A stretch of DNA of 64,000 nt from Halobacteriales archaeon YIM A00010 (GCA_025041175.1 JAKCFJ010000003.1:806001-870000); one strand, 5' to 3'; counted from the first letter of the stretch, positions 9,815 to 19,259 are shown. The notes: a model not told the origin generated them from the letters alone. Program-made: numbers and translations.

Positions 9815-10260
9815 GGTAATATGAAACAATGGGCGGAAGACAGTCTTCGTAGGCGAACCGTCCGACGGGGTTGTTCATTGAGAGCCGCCGATCGGCAGAT
9901 CAGCTGTGAGCGGCTATCGATGGGGTGCATTTCGTGGGCGAGAGAGTCCCAGTCATAGATCAAGTATCTTCCGAGCTTTCCAGTTCTCAGCCCATAGTAG
10001 ACGTGTTTCCGTAGTGGTGCGGGCCGGTATTCTGTCCAAAGAGCGAGCCGCAGGAGGGCTCTCGGAAACGACTGTGCGTGTTTGTACGCGAAAATGATAT
10101 GATTATGAACGAATCAATACGGGTCGATGTGGTTGCGCGAGAACCATAGTGGAGTATCAGGCCGCTCGCCAACGTTGCGTGACCCATTCTGTTGCGTCGG
10201 TGGAACTATCGTTGACCACCACGACTTCGTCCGGCGCCCGAGTCCGGTTGAGTAGACTCG
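9815..10260 (-). pseudogene. Glycosyltransferase family 2 remnant, internally deleted
   Basis: The upstream piece (10257 to about 10160) reads RAPDEVVVVNDSSTDATEWV, the nucleotide-sugar-binding start of GT-A fold glycosyltransferases, and then stops. A second open piece (about 10110 to 9815) contains RALLRLALWTEYRPAPLRKH and GRYLIYDWDSLAHE, which reads like the C-terminal half of such an enzyme. The middle, with the DXD metal site, is missing. The 5' end is cut exactly where the IS5-type fragment at 10261 begins. Confidence 0.55.
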
Positions 10261-10440
10261 ACGGCCCTGGTGAATCACATACTACGGTTGACTCACGCAT
10301 TCACAGCTCGTTTGATGTTGTGACCGACACACATCAGCGCAATTTCACGGAACTCACGTACCAGGTCCGCGCACGCACGGCGGAGTCGAGCATACGCTTG
10401 ATCGAGGAGAAGTCGGTCTCACACATCGTTCGTTAGTGAT
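10261..10440 (-). mobile_element. IS5-type remnant (3' end)
   Basis: Third relative of the element ends at 2808 and 5436: GTGAATCAC, then a degraded transposase tail (SIKRMLDSAVRARTWY, shifted frame, then HNIKRAVNA). It separates the glycosyltransferase remnant from the polysaccharide-degradation locus. Confidence 0.6.
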
Positions 10441-10735
10441 ATCGATCCCACACAGTCGTCGTAGACAGCGACAGCACTGACGCCGATCTCGCCAGTGTTG
10501 GGAAAGTGCTGATCCCCGACGAAGCGACAACCGTCCAGTGGGAGTACTAGGGTGGCGACAACCAGAAATGGTACGTTGAAAAGACGAGCAGCGGCGTCTA
10601 CCGCATCGAGAACGTCAACTCCGGGAAGGTGCTGGACGTCTACGAGAGCGGCACCCAAAAGGGCGCCAACGTCGTTCAGTGAGACTGCTGGGAGAGACAA
10701 CCAGCAGTGGACGTTCCCCCCGGTCTGATCCGAAA
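10441..10735 (+). pseudogene. Ricin-type lectin tail of a lost glycoside hydrolase
   Basis: The plus strand reads GGDNQKWYVEKTSSGVYRIE and NSGKVLDVYESGTQKGANVV, interrupted by TAG and TGA codons that replace conserved tryptophans. The text is nearly the same as the C-terminal repeat of the GH43 protein at 10813. It is followed by the same upstream sequence that precedes both GH43 genes. This suggests a third tandem GH43 unit that has lost everything but its tail. Confidence 0.7.
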
Positions 10736-10766
10736 CGCCTCGTTTCCAAACGGATAGCAACCGATC

Positions 10767-10819
10767 AACGTTACGAAAGATTATTATAGCATGTATAATG
10801 ATACTCAATCGCATGTCAG
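10767..10819 (+). promoter_or_regulatory. Promoter of first GH43 gene (repeat copy 1)
   Basis: A block of about 48 bases here and at 12358-12407 is identical apart from the first base. It contains ATTATTATAGC about 26 bases before ATG 10813 and 12401. That spacing fits an archaeal TATA box and a leaderless mRNA, and it favours MSD as the true start over the ATG 15 bases earlier. Confidence 0.6.
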
Positions 10820-12312
10820 ATAACTACATGCAAACTAGGATAGACAGACGCAGCGTTTTGAAAGCGATCGGTGTCGGCGCGCTCGGAACAGTCGGTGGGA
10901 CCGGTATAACCGGCTCAGTGGCTGCAGACGTGAGTCCGGATCACTACCACAACCCGACGGGTCCGTTCGGATTCGGTGATGCAACCGTCGTGCGAGCCAC
11001 CGACGGAACGTACTACGTGTACGGAACCGAGACGCCAGAAGACGTGATTCCGATCGCCAGATCGTCCGATCTGGTGAACTGGACGTACATCGGTGCAGCA
11101 CTAGAGAGTCGGCCGGACTGGCGGAACGACGACGCGGGGGTGTGGGCACCGGACATCTCCTCTTATAATGGCGAGTACCGGATCTACTACTCCTATTCGG
11201 TGTGGGGGAGCAACGACAATCCCGGCATCGGGTTGGCGACATCGGACACACCGGAGGGACCGTTCGCCGACCAGGGCCCGGTGTTCCGTGAGAACGACCT
11301 GGGAATGACCAACGCCATTGACGCGGACTTCAACGTCGTCGACGGAACCCCTTACCTGGTGTGGGGCAGTTGGAACGGCATCCACGGCGTCGAACTGACC
11401 GGAGACGGTCGGGATTACGTACCGGGGACGACGTTCCACATCGCAGGCGACCGACGCGAGGGAGGAATGATCGTCGAAGCAAACGGGTACTACTACCTGT
11501 TCTACTCGACCGGCCGTTGCTGTGCCGGGTACGATAGTACATACGAGGTCGAGGTCGGGCGGTCGGATTCGTTTTTCGGCCCGTACTACAACCAGAACGG
11601 AACGGACCTCCGTGACCTAAACGAACACCACAGTGGTGTGGCAGTCTTGACGGGAACAGATCAGTTCATTGGACCGGGGCACAACACGGCAATTCGGGAC
11701 GACAACGATGACTGGTGGATGCTGTATCACGTTGAGGCCACTGAGGAACGATCGGGCCGGACGCTAATGGTCGACAGGATTCAGTGGGATAGCAATGATT
11801 GGCCGGTCATTGCTTGTGACGGGACACCGAGCACCCAGAGTCCGATGCCCCACAGCGGCACCTACGATTGTGGTGGTGGGACCATCAGCGAGGGGACGTA
11901 CCACATCACGAACGTCAACAGCGGGAAGCTGCTAGAGGTCGCGAACGCCGACACGAGCGACGGGGCGAACGTCCGACAGTGGGTGGACACGGGCCACCCG
12001 ACCCAGGACTGGACCGTCATCGATAACGGTGATAGCACCTACCGCATCGAGAACGCCAACTCCGGTAAGGTGCTGGACGTCTATGAATCCTCCACGGCCG
12101 ACGGGGCGAACGTCCGACAGTGGTCCAACGATGGAGGGAACAACCAGAAGTGGTTCATCGAGGGGACGAGCAGCGGCGTCTACCGCATCGAGAACGTCAA
12201 TACCGACAAGGTGCTTGACGTCTATGAGTCCTCGACCGCTGACGGCGCGAACGTTGTCCAGTGGGACTACTGGGACGGGGATAACCAGCAGTGGACGTTC
12301 ACCCCGGTCTGA
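10813..12312 (+). CDS. Secreted GH43 endo-arabinanase-like enzyme with ricin-type lectin
   Basis: About 499 residues. A Tat signal (DRRSVLKAIGVGALG) leads into a GH43 five-bladed propeller. Candidate catalytic residues are the Asp in FGFGDATVVRATDG, the Asp in TNAIDADFN and the Glu in REGGMIVEANGYYYL. The block STGRCCAGYDSTYEVEVGRS and the GPGHN loop match endo-1,5-alpha-L-arabinanases. After about residue 360 come QxW-type beta-trefoil repeats (NSGKVLDVYESSTADGANV). It should cut arabinan or related pectin side chains outside the cell and hold the polymer by its lectin. It is a tandem duplicate of the next gene. The start was chosen from the promoter spacing; the alternative is 10798. Confidence 0.88.
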   Translation: MSDNYMQTRIDRRSVLKAIGVGALGTVGGTGITGSVAADVSPDHYHNPTGPFGFGDATVVRATDGTYYVYGTETPEDVIPIARSSDLVNWTYIGAALESRPDWRNDDAGVWAPDISSYNGEYRIYYSYSVWGSNDNPGIGLATSDTPEGPFADQGPVFRENDLGMTNAIDADFNVVDGTPYLVWGSWNGIHGVELTGDGRDYVPGTTFHIAGDRREGGMIVEANGYYYLFYSTGRCCAGYDSTYEVEVGRSDSFFGPYYNQNGTDLRDLNEHHSGVAVLTGTDQFIGPGHNTAIRDDNDDWWMLYHVEATEERSGRTLMVDRIQWDSNDWPVIACDGTPSTQSPMPHSGTYDCGGGTISEGTYHITNVNSGKLLEVANADTSDGANVRQWVDTGHPTQDWTVIDNGDSTYRIENANSGKVLDVYESSTADGANVRQWSNDGGNNQKWFIEGTSSGVYRIENVNTDKVLDVYESSTADGANVVQWDYWDGDNQQWTFTPV

Positions 12313-12357
12313 TTCACCGTTCTGGATCGTTCATAGGGGAGGAGCAACCGATCGGCG

Positions 12358-12407
12358 GTTGCGAAAGATTATTATAGCATGTATAATGATACTCAATCGC
12401 ATGTCAG
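12358..12407 (+). promoter_or_regulatory. Promoter of second GH43 gene (repeat copy 2)
   Basis: Second copy of the promoter-start block described at 10767, with ATTATTATAGC centred about 26 bases before ATG 12401. The matching promoters imply that the two enzymes are expressed together. Confidence 0.6.
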
Positions 12408-13966
12408 ATGGTCATACACCAACTGGGATGGATAGACGCAGTGTCTTGAAAGCGATCGGTGTCGGCGCGCTCGGGACCGCCGGTGCCATCAGTACGAGCG
12501 GATCGATCACGGCAACGACCGACGATTCGACGCACTATCACAACGAACTGTACGGGCCACATTTCCCGGATCCAACGATACACCGGGATGGCAGCGGGAC
12601 GTGGTGGGCATACGGGACGAACATGGACCGAAACGACGGGAGCAACGACTCTCAGGAATTCCTGGTGCCCATTCTCAGATCCGACAACTTACACGAGTGG
12701 TCTTACGTCACCGAGGCGTTCGACTCACGGCCCGGTTGGACGTACGGGTCGATCTGGGCACCGGACATCCACTACTACGATGGCGAGTGGGTGATGTTCT
12801 ACTCGCTCGAACCCCGTCCGTGGGAAAGCGGGGAGTTCGGGATCGGTCTCGCAAAGTCCGACACGCCCGACGGACCGTTCACGGACTACGGACAGATCAT
12901 CGGCGACAACGACCACGCGGGTGGCGGTACCATCGACGGCTATTTCGTCGAGTACGACGGGATGCCGTACCTGTTTTGGGGGAGCTTCCAGGGCATCTAT
13001 ATGATGGAACTGACGGCCGACCTCCAAGACTGGCACGCATCGACGCTCCAGCAGGTCGCGGGCAACGCCTACGAGGGAACCACCGTCTTCCATCGCAATG
13101 GGTATTGGTACCTGTTCGTTTCCACGGGGAGCTGCTGTGGTGGCTACGGCAGCACCTACGAGATCGAAGTTGGCCGGTCGACGAACTTCTTCGGTCCCTA
13201 CACCGACCCCTCGGGAATAGATCTCATGAGCTACAACAGCCACAATGCCGGGATCGCACAGCTCACGGCCAACGATCGGTTCCCGGCACCGGGCCACGGC
13301 GACATCACGACCGACGACACCGGTCGGGACTGGTTCGTCTACCACGCCTACGACGTGGCCGATCAGGAGTTCGTCGATGGGGTCCCGGCCCGACAGCTCT
13401 TCATCGACAGGGTCGAGTGGACCGACGGCTGGCCGATTATCGGCGGCGACAAGACGCCGAGCTTCCAGTCCGTCGAGCCGAACACCACCGACACGGGGAT
13501 CATCGCCGACGGGATATACGAGATACAGAACGCAAACAGCGGGAAGCTCATGGAGGTGGCAAACGCCGGCACTGCCGACGGAAACAACGTCCGACAGTGG
13601 TCATCGAACGGCTGTTCCTGCCAGCGCTGGTGGGTCGAATACGTCAGCGGCGGAGAGTATCGCATCATCAACCAGAACAGCAATCGAGCACTCGAGGTGC
13701 CAAACGAGTCGATGGCAGACGGCGAGAGCCTCCAGCAGTTCGCGTGGTGGACGGGTGGCGCACAAAAGTGGGAAATTATCGAGAACGGTGACGGCACCTA
13801 CCGTATCAGGAACGTCAACAGCGGCGACATCGTCGACGTGAACAATAGTTCGACTGCCGACGGGGCCGACGTCATTCAATGGCCGTGGTGGGGAGGATCC
13901 AACCAGAAGTGGGACCTCAATTTCGTCGAGACGGTCCAGCCAATCGATGACGGACGGCCGTGGTAA
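12401..13966 (+). CDS. Secreted GH43 arabinanase-like enzyme with ricin-type lectin
   Basis: About 521 residues. It has a Tat signal nearly identical to its neighbour's (MDRRSVLKAIGVGALGTAGA). The GH43 propeller has FPDPTIHRDG, TIDGYFVEYDGMPYLFWGS and AYEGTTVFHRNGYWYLF, giving the Asp, Asp and Glu positions. STGSCCGGYGSTYEIEVGRS and the GHGD loop again suggest an endo-arabinanase type. A C-terminal beta-trefoil of three lectin repeats follows from about residue 370. The catalytic domain has diverged strongly from the first gene while signal and promoter stayed almost the same, so the two probably have different linkage or chain-length preference. The long frame starting at 12029 is only an upstream extension through the previous gene. 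Confidence 0.88.
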   Translation: MSDGHTPTGMDRRSVLKAIGVGALGTAGAISTSGSITATTDDSTHYHNELYGPHFPDPTIHRDGSGTWWAYGTNMDRNDGSNDSQEFLVPILRSDNLHEWSYVTEAFDSRPGWTYGSIWAPDIHYYDGEWVMFYSLEPRPWESGEFGIGLAKSDTPDGPFTDYGQIIGDNDHAGGGTIDGYFVEYDGMPYLFWGSFQGIYMMELTADLQDWHASTLQQVAGNAYEGTTVFHRNGYWYLFVSTGSCCGGYGSTYEIEVGRSTNFFGPYTDPSGIDLMSYNSHNAGIAQLTANDRFPAPGHGDITTDDTGRDWFVYHAYDVADQEFVDGVPARQLFIDRVEWTDGWPIIGGDKTPSFQSVEPNTTDTGIIADGIYEIQNANSGKLMEVANAGTADGNNVRQWSSNGCSCQRWWVEYVSGGEYRIINQNSNRALEVPNESMADGESLQQFAWWTGGAQKWEIIENGDGTYRIRNVNSGDIVDVNNSSTADGADVIQWPWWGGSNQKWDLNFVETVQPIDDGRPW

Positions 13967-14011
13967 AACTTTATCTTTCATAATTATATATTAATACCAT
14001 TCAGTACATTA

Positions 14012-14566
14012 TTGAAGTATAACACATCACATCGGATTGGGTACGAAACCATAAACGATCGAGACGACACCTGCCACTCGGGAAGGGAACGACAGGCGTA
14101 TAGTAAGAAACGCGACGGTGCTCTGGGAGCAACCCGTCGATCGGTACTGAGGACTACTGCGACGGTTAGACTCGGCGCGGTGGTGGCTGCCCCCGCCTCG
14201 GCCGCGACGACGTGGACGGTGACTAGCCCCGACGGGGAGACGGAAGTCGACGTGACGTTGAGCGATGGAGACCTTTCGATCGCGATTCACAGCGATGGTA
14301 CGACGCTGGTTCAGTCGACGTCTATCGGAATCACGACGGCGAGCGCGGATTTCACGACGGGACTTTCATTCGAGGGCCGCACCGACACGACAGACTCGGG
14401 AAGGTACGGCACGACATCGGGAAGCAGGCTCTCACACTCGTATGCTGCGTCGCTGATGACGCTTCGCTTTACGAACGCCAACGGTGGGCGGTCGAACTCG
14501 ACGTTTGCGCCGCAGACGACGGGGCCGCCGGGCTACTCGTCGCTTGCAGCGTATAGTCCTTCATGA
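14012..14566 (+). pseudogene. GH97 glycoside hydrolase remnant, N-terminal domain only
   Basis: A degraded Tat-like leader (ATRRSVLRTTATVRLGAVVA) is followed by TWTVTSPDGETEVDVTLSDG and YAASLMTLRFTNANG, typical of the N-terminal beta-sandwich of GH97 alpha-glucosidase/alpha-galactosidase enzymes. At about 14486 the frame slips: AVELDVCAADDGAA continues in another frame. The catalytic barrel is absent. It is part of the decaying polysaccharide locus. Confidence 0.6.
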
Positions 14567-14715
14567 CGAACTCCGTGCCGCCGCCTCCGTTGGGCTGTTC
14601 CAGCGGGAGCGACAGCACGCCGTCGCGCTCCCAGCGGTACTCGTCGTGTTTGCGCCCGTCCCTCGTCGAGCAGGTAGATCGTCCAGTCGGTCCAGCCCAA
14701 CGTCTGTCAGAACTT
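14567..14715 (-). pseudogene. Unidentified protein fragment
   Basis: With one base removed near 14655 the minus strand reads WTDWTIYLLDEGR and then KHDEYRWERDGVLSLPLEQP followed by EFVMKDYTLQAT. This looks like real protein, perhaps from another carbohydrate enzyme. I cannot name the family. It is wedged between the GH97 and dehydrogenase remnants. Confidence 0.4.
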
Positions 14716-15321
14716 CTCGATCACGGAACCGACCAACATCGCGACGCGAACTGTCTTCGACCGGTCTGTCACCACGCCCAGCGACAACGTGCTGGTCGAG
14801 GGACCGAGACCGATCGGCGTCCTAACCGCAGCGGTCGTGGACTCCCTCGGCACGAACGTGGTCGTCTCCGACCTCTCAAAGGACACCCGGTATCGGCTTC
14901 CGCTCCTCGAGAAACTCGGAATCGAGACCGTCAACTCCCAGGAGGGAGACCTCAGGTCCTACACGGACGAGTTCACCGACGGACTCGGGTTCGACGTCGT
15001 CTTCGATACGACGGGTCACGAAAGCGGCGTCGAGACCGCGGCCGAACACGTCGGGAAGGGCGGCCAGATCGTCGTCGTCGGCCTCCCTGGCGAGGAGAGC
15101 GAACTGTTCATGACGCCACTCGTCAAGGGCGAAGTCGACCTCGACACCTCCTACGGGTCGACCTGACGGAACTTCGAACAGGCGTTGCGCCTGATGGAAC
15201 GCGGGTAGATAGCCATCGGGGAGATCGTGGACACGTCGTTCAGCGTCGACGACCCGGAGGCGGCCTTCGAGGCCTTCCTGAACTCCGAGACCTGTAAGCT
15301 CGTGTTTAGCTTCAGGACCTG
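14701..15321 (+). pseudogene. Zinc-type alcohol/polyol dehydrogenase, C-terminal piece
   Basis: Reads as the NAD-binding and C-terminal part of a medium-chain dehydrogenase: NVLVEGPRPIGVLTAAVVDS (a damaged GPGPIG loop), FDVVFDTTGHESGVETAAEH and GGQIVVVGLPGEESELF. TGA and TAG then interrupt RNFEQALRLMERG and IAIGEIVD before the natural end. The missing N-terminal zinc-domain piece appears at 17476, downstream and in the same orientation, so the gene was split and reordered as well as mutated. Confidence 0.7.
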
Positions 15322-15420
15322 AGCGATCCCGGGCGATGCGGAACGGCATCGCTTCTCGAAACCAGCGATTCCCGCGACCGATGTCCATTCGCCGAATAAA
15401 AGACTGAGAAGGTGAGCGGA

Positions 15421-17070
15421 TTATATCTGGTCGAACGTCCAGCGCTGGTTCGACCCTCCGTTGTCCGTCCACTGAATGACGTTCGCACCGTCGTTGGTCG
15501 AGGCGCCCTCGACGTCGACGACCTTGCCGCTGTGGACGGCTTCGATGGCGTACTCGCCGCTTCCGTCCTCCCGGATCCACCACCGCTGGTTGTCGCTACC
15601 GTCGTCGGACCACTGGAGGACGTTCGCGCCGTCGTCGGAGGAGGCGCCCTCGACGTCCATCACTTTGCCGCTGTTGACGTTCTCGATCCGGTAGGAGCCG
15701 TCGCTGGTCTCCTCGACATACCACTGCTGGTTCGAACCGCCTCTGTCCGACCACTGCTGGACGTTGGCGCCGTCGCTGGTGTCGGCACCCGCGACCTCCA
15801 GGAGGAGGCCGCTGTTGACGTTCGTGACGTAATACGTCCCCGTCGAGATGGGGCCGCCGCTACCGCCATTCCCCTCACAGTACGTGTTCCCGCTGACGGT
15901 CGTGCTGGAGGAGTAGGTCTCGATGTCAGTGCCGTTGTCACAGAAGTCGTTGTTGAGGATAGCGTTGCTCTCAGTGTCGGGACCCGTTTCGAGAACGCCG
16001 TGGTCGTTGCCGTAGATCCCAACGTTCTGGATGGTGACGTCGCGCGTGTGGTGGTGGTCGCTCGAGTCCCGCGAGTCGATGCGGACGCCCTCGCCGCCGT
16101 TGTCCTCGATGGTGCCGCCGTTGACCTCCATGTCCTGGGTGTTCTGAATCAGGTTGGAGCCACAGCCCTCGGTGTACACCTGCTCAATCGTGATGCCGTA
16201 GCTGCCCGAGACGGTGAAGAAGCCCCGGCCGCAGTCGACCGCTCGGACCTCGTTCGCCAAGATGTTCGGCCCGGCGTCGTTCGCACACCGGAAGCCGGCG
16301 TAGCCGCCACCCTGGTCCGCCCGGAGGGCGTCGACCAGGTCGACGCTCGCGTTGCTGGTCTCGTTCAGCAACAGGCCGCAGCCACCGGTGTCGACGGTCT
16401 CGACCGTGCCGATCGTGATGTCGTCGACGCCGTAGGTCTCGACGCCGTGAGAGCCCGTATCCTGGGCGTACGCGTAGTCGATCTGGACGTTCGTGGTCGT
16501 CACGGCGTTGCCCGTCTCGTAGGCGTTGTCGATGCGGACGCCGATCCCGGCGCCGGTTACCGAGATGTCACCGAGGATCACGTCGGAACACCGCTGTAGG
16601 CGCATCCCCATGTCGGGGCTCCCGGTGACGGTGTAGTTCGGAATCTCGATCGACTGGGCACCGTCGGCGTAGATGGGAATATCGCCGGAGTTACTGATCG
16701 TCCCTCGCATGTCCAGGACGGTGTAACTCGGCAGCGTGATCTGTCCGCTCCCCGAGCCGCCGTCCCAAACGATCACCGTCTCTTTCGAGCTGCGGCCACT
16801 CGAGAGGTTGTCGATGGCCGCCTGGATCGCACTGAACATGCTCCCGCCGCTGTACACCTGTGAGCCGTGCGCCTCCGCGATCCAGGTGCCGCCGTTCACC
16901 CGGACCTCGGCTTCGTGGCTATCGGCGCTGCTGCTCCCGATGGCGCCGGCGCTCACCACGCCGGCACCAAGGAGTGTGAGGGCCCGCCGTCGAGTGAGGC
17001 CACACGACGACTGTGCTGGCTGCTTCGAACGATTCCTCTCGGTACGGTCTGACAAGTCGTCTCTTGCCAT
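15421..17070 (-). CDS. Secreted right-handed beta-helix protein with ricin-type lectin
   Basis: 549 residues. A Tat signal (TRRRALTLLGAGVVSAGAIG) precedes about 340 residues of short beta-helix coils (repeated xVxI/xIxVxN patterns such as DDITIGTVETVDTGG and RDVTIQNVGIYGNDHGV), as in pectate-lyase-like and polysaccharide-binding folds. A poly-Gly/Ser linker then leads to a three-repeat beta-trefoil lectin close to those of the GH43 enzymes (NSGKVMDVEGASSDDGANV). It is probably a secreted pectin- or arabinan-active lyase or hydrolase. No catalytic residue can be assigned with confidence. It is opposite in orientation to the GH43 genes. Confidence 0.8.
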   Translation of the reverse strand: MARDDLSDRTERNRSKQPAQSSCGLTRRRALTLLGAGVVSAGAIGSSSADSHEAEVRVNGGTWIAEAHGSQVYSGGSMFSAIQAAIDNLSSGRSSKETVIVWDGGSGSGQITLPSYTVLDMRGTISNSGDIPIYADGAQSIEIPNYTVTGSPDMGMRLQRCSDVILGDISVTGAGIGVRIDNAYETGNAVTTTNVQIDYAYAQDTGSHGVETYGVDDITIGTVETVDTGGCGLLLNETSNASVDLVDALRADQGGGYAGFRCANDAGPNILANEVRAVDCGRGFFTVSGSYGITIEQVYTEGCGSNLIQNTQDMEVNGGTIEDNGGEGVRIDSRDSSDHHHTRDVTIQNVGIYGNDHGVLETGPDTESNAILNNDFCDNGTDIETYSSSTTVSGNTYCEGNGGSGGPISTGTYYVTNVNSGLLLEVAGADTSDGANVQQWSDRGGSNQQWYVEETSDGSYRIENVNSGKVMDVEGASSDDGANVLQWSDDGSDNQRWWIREDGSGEYAIEAVHSGKVVDVEGASTNDGANVIQWTDNGGSNQRWTFDQI

Positions 17071-17159
17071 ACCCTAGTCTCAATGCCATTGGTAATATAC
17101 TTTTCTTTATTGATATTACATCTACAACTCACGACTTATATAATGGATGAATTACTGTC

Positions 17160-17430
17160 GTGCCCTCGGAGAGATTCGACTGCGAGTGGTACGACGACAC
17201 CGAATCGATGTTCGACACCGAGGAACCCGACGTGCTGTCGGTCCGCACGCTGAGCGGAGCTCACTTGGAACCGGCCCTCGCCGCCGCCGAGCGTGGGATC
17301 GACGTGCTCTGTGAAAAGCCGCTCGAGATCACGACCGAACGGATCGATGGGATGCGCGCGGCCGCCGCCGAAAACGACGGCAGCCTCGGCCCAGCGATAC
17401 TACACGCGAGGTCTGGTCATCGGCGGATTA
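17160..17430 (+). pseudogene. Gfo/Idh/MocA oxidoreductase fragment
   Basis: About 75 codons match the second half of a Gfo/Idh/MocA Rossmann domain: EEPDVLSVRTLSGAHLEPAL, then GIDVLCEKPLEITTE, where the Lys of EKP is the conserved catalytic residue. The start with its GxGxxG loop and the whole C-terminal domain are missing. Such enzymes oxidise sugars and fit the neighbouring sugar-use genes. Confidence 0.65.
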
Positions 17431-17475
17431 AAAGGTTAAATCGATTCCCCCGCCGACCGGTCGCGTTAACCCGTC

Positions 17476-17706
17476 TGCGACACCTCTATGTACGAGGGGA
17501 TTCTGATCACCCGGATCATGGGCCACGAGTACTCCGGCGAGGTTGTCGAAGTCGGCGCCAATATCGAGAACTTCAAGCCGCGAATGCTTGTCGTAGAAGA
17601 ATCGATCTACCACTGCAGGACGTGTTTCCAGTGTCTGATCGGCCAGGAGAACGTCCGACAAAAACCAAGCTCAACTCGATACGTCGTTCGATCGCCTCGG
17701 CAGTGA
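17476..17706 (+). pseudogene. Zinc-type alcohol dehydrogenase, N-terminal piece
   Basis: Contains IMGHEYSGEVVEVGANIENF, with the zinc-binding GHE motif, and VVEESIYHCRTCFQCLIGQE, the structural-zinc cysteine loop with one Cys position altered. It stops shortly afterwards. It is the natural complement of the C-terminal piece at 14701, now about 2.2 kb away with the beta-helix gene between them. Confidence 0.65.
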
Positions 17707-18203
17707 AGTCGGTACCGATGCTGGGTCGCCGATATTGGCGTATTGAATGTCAGACGGAGACGGGTCGCGCGCTTAACGCGTGAAACGTGGCGGAGATCGA
17801 TGCCGAAGATGAAAAATGATGGTAGTTATCGATATTTGCGGTAAGAAGGTTGCCTCCATTGGTCCAGGATCCGTGTCGAGCAACTTGTCGATAGTGACTC
17901 TCATTCCGAAGGGCATCGATAGTGACTCTCTCCCAAGGGAACTTGCCGCTCGTGGCGTGACGAAAACGCAGTATACTCGACTGATGTGGTGACCGAGTTA
18001 CCTGTTGTTTACGGCAATCGAACGTCGCACAGTCGATCGCATCCGGTATCGTCAGATATCCGCTGGACTGGTGGATGGCCACTCTGTGGCTGCTGTGTAG
18101 TACTATACCATGAATCACGATATCATCCCACATCCGACAATACCCAACATTCATCGTTCCCTTTGGTAACGAAGATCGTATCGTTGTAACAGATCGATCC
18201 CAT
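17707..18203. other. No recognisable gene
   Basis: The stretch is moderately AT-rich between the dehydrogenase and IclR remnants. A long minus-strand frame here continues across the IclR remnant and is a shadow frame without domain signal. Confidence 0.4.
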
Positions 18204-18832
18204 GTGAAATCGGCTGCGACGTTCGAGATCGTCGATGCGTTCAAGACGCTCAACAGACCGAGCGTCGTCGAGATCGCTGACCACGTCGGATCTCGAAAAG
18301 TACGGCTTACGACCATCTCAGCACGCTCGTCGCCCTTGAGTTTGTCGTGAAAGGAGCGGACGGATACCGGCTTGGCGCTCGGTTTTTGGAATATGGTAGT
18401 CATGCACGGGAGAACACGAAGGTGTACCGCGTGGCTCGACTGCTGTCGAGCAACTCGCCACAGAGATCGGCGAGCACGCGAACCTCATGAGCGAAGGACA
18501 CGGGTTCGGGATCTTCCTGCATACGGCTACGGGTGACAACGCTATCTCTCTCGATATACACCTCGGAATGCGCGTCCTGTTGGGGACAACGGCACTCGGC
18601 AAGGCTATTCTTGCGTACATGCCGTCCGAGGAAGCCACGCGCATCGTCCGGAGCGGGGGGAGGCACGCGCTGTACCGGCACGCTGACCGTGGACCGAATC
18701 GACGAGGTACTCGGCGCCGTAAGCGTCTCCGCGCCGACGAGTCGACTGCACGACGACCGCTTCGAAAACGGGATCCCGCGGCAGGTTCAGAGTACCACAA
18801 ACGTGATCGAAGTCAACGTGACGCACTCGTAA
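18204..18832 (+). pseudogene. IclR-family regulator remnant
   Basis: In three frames one can read an HTH start (AATFEIVDAFKTLNRPSVVE, TAYDHLSTLVALEFV, GYRLGARFLEYGSHAREN) and then an effector domain (IFLHTATGDNAISLDIHLGM, LGTTALGKAILAYMPSEEAT). The tail is TVDRIDEVLGAVSVSAPTSR. At least three frameshifts and a deletion after RIV disable it. It was probably the local regulator of the polysaccharide genes. Confidence 0.7.
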
Positions 18833-19259
18833 CCGTCCGATATCACCGAACAGGGTGTCTTCGTTTACCCCCTGTGTCAAGACTGCAGGCCTGCCTTCAA
18901 ATACTACCAACTATATATTCTATTACTGATGAATTAGCCCACGTTGACGGCTATAAACTCAATAAGTATTATATGAAACTGGCTCGCGGCCGTCGGTAGG
19001 AATCGCTTTCATCAGAGAACGTCCGTAAGCAAAATCGGCCGGGAAATCACCGTCCGTTCGGTAACTGCACCAGGTCATTCGGTGATGTCGGACGAACGCG
19101 GATTCGGAGGTGTTACAATAGCTTTATCAGATCATTACATCAGTACAACTGTAACGCCATCTTGTCGATATGCGCGAACAGAAAACCGACTCGTAGTGAG
19201 TGTCCCCTCGTTTGTGGGAGTCTCGGTGGTGAGATATCTTATCTGCAATCTCTATAAGA
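18833..19259. other. No recognisable gene
   Basis: AT-rich in places (TATATATTCTATTACTGATG near 18910). Short frames lack domain signals. Confidence 0.35.

Noticed and set aside
12601-13791. Long 396-codon frame on the plus strand
   Set aside because: It is an Arg/His-rich shadow of the GH43 gene in another frame, caused by high GC at third positions.
15412-16599. 395-codon plus-strand frame opposite the beta-helix gene
   Set aside because: It has Val/Asp/Ala-rich repeats with no domain and is the antisense shadow of the Tat-exported protein.
10841-17000. Repeated NSGKVLDV-type blocks as a DNA repeat family
   Set aside because: They are QxW-type lectin repeats inside coding sequences, so they are protein domain repeats rather than mobile DNA.
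17750-18403. 217-codon minus-strand frame
   Set aside because: It runs antisense to the clear IclR remnant and shows no motif.
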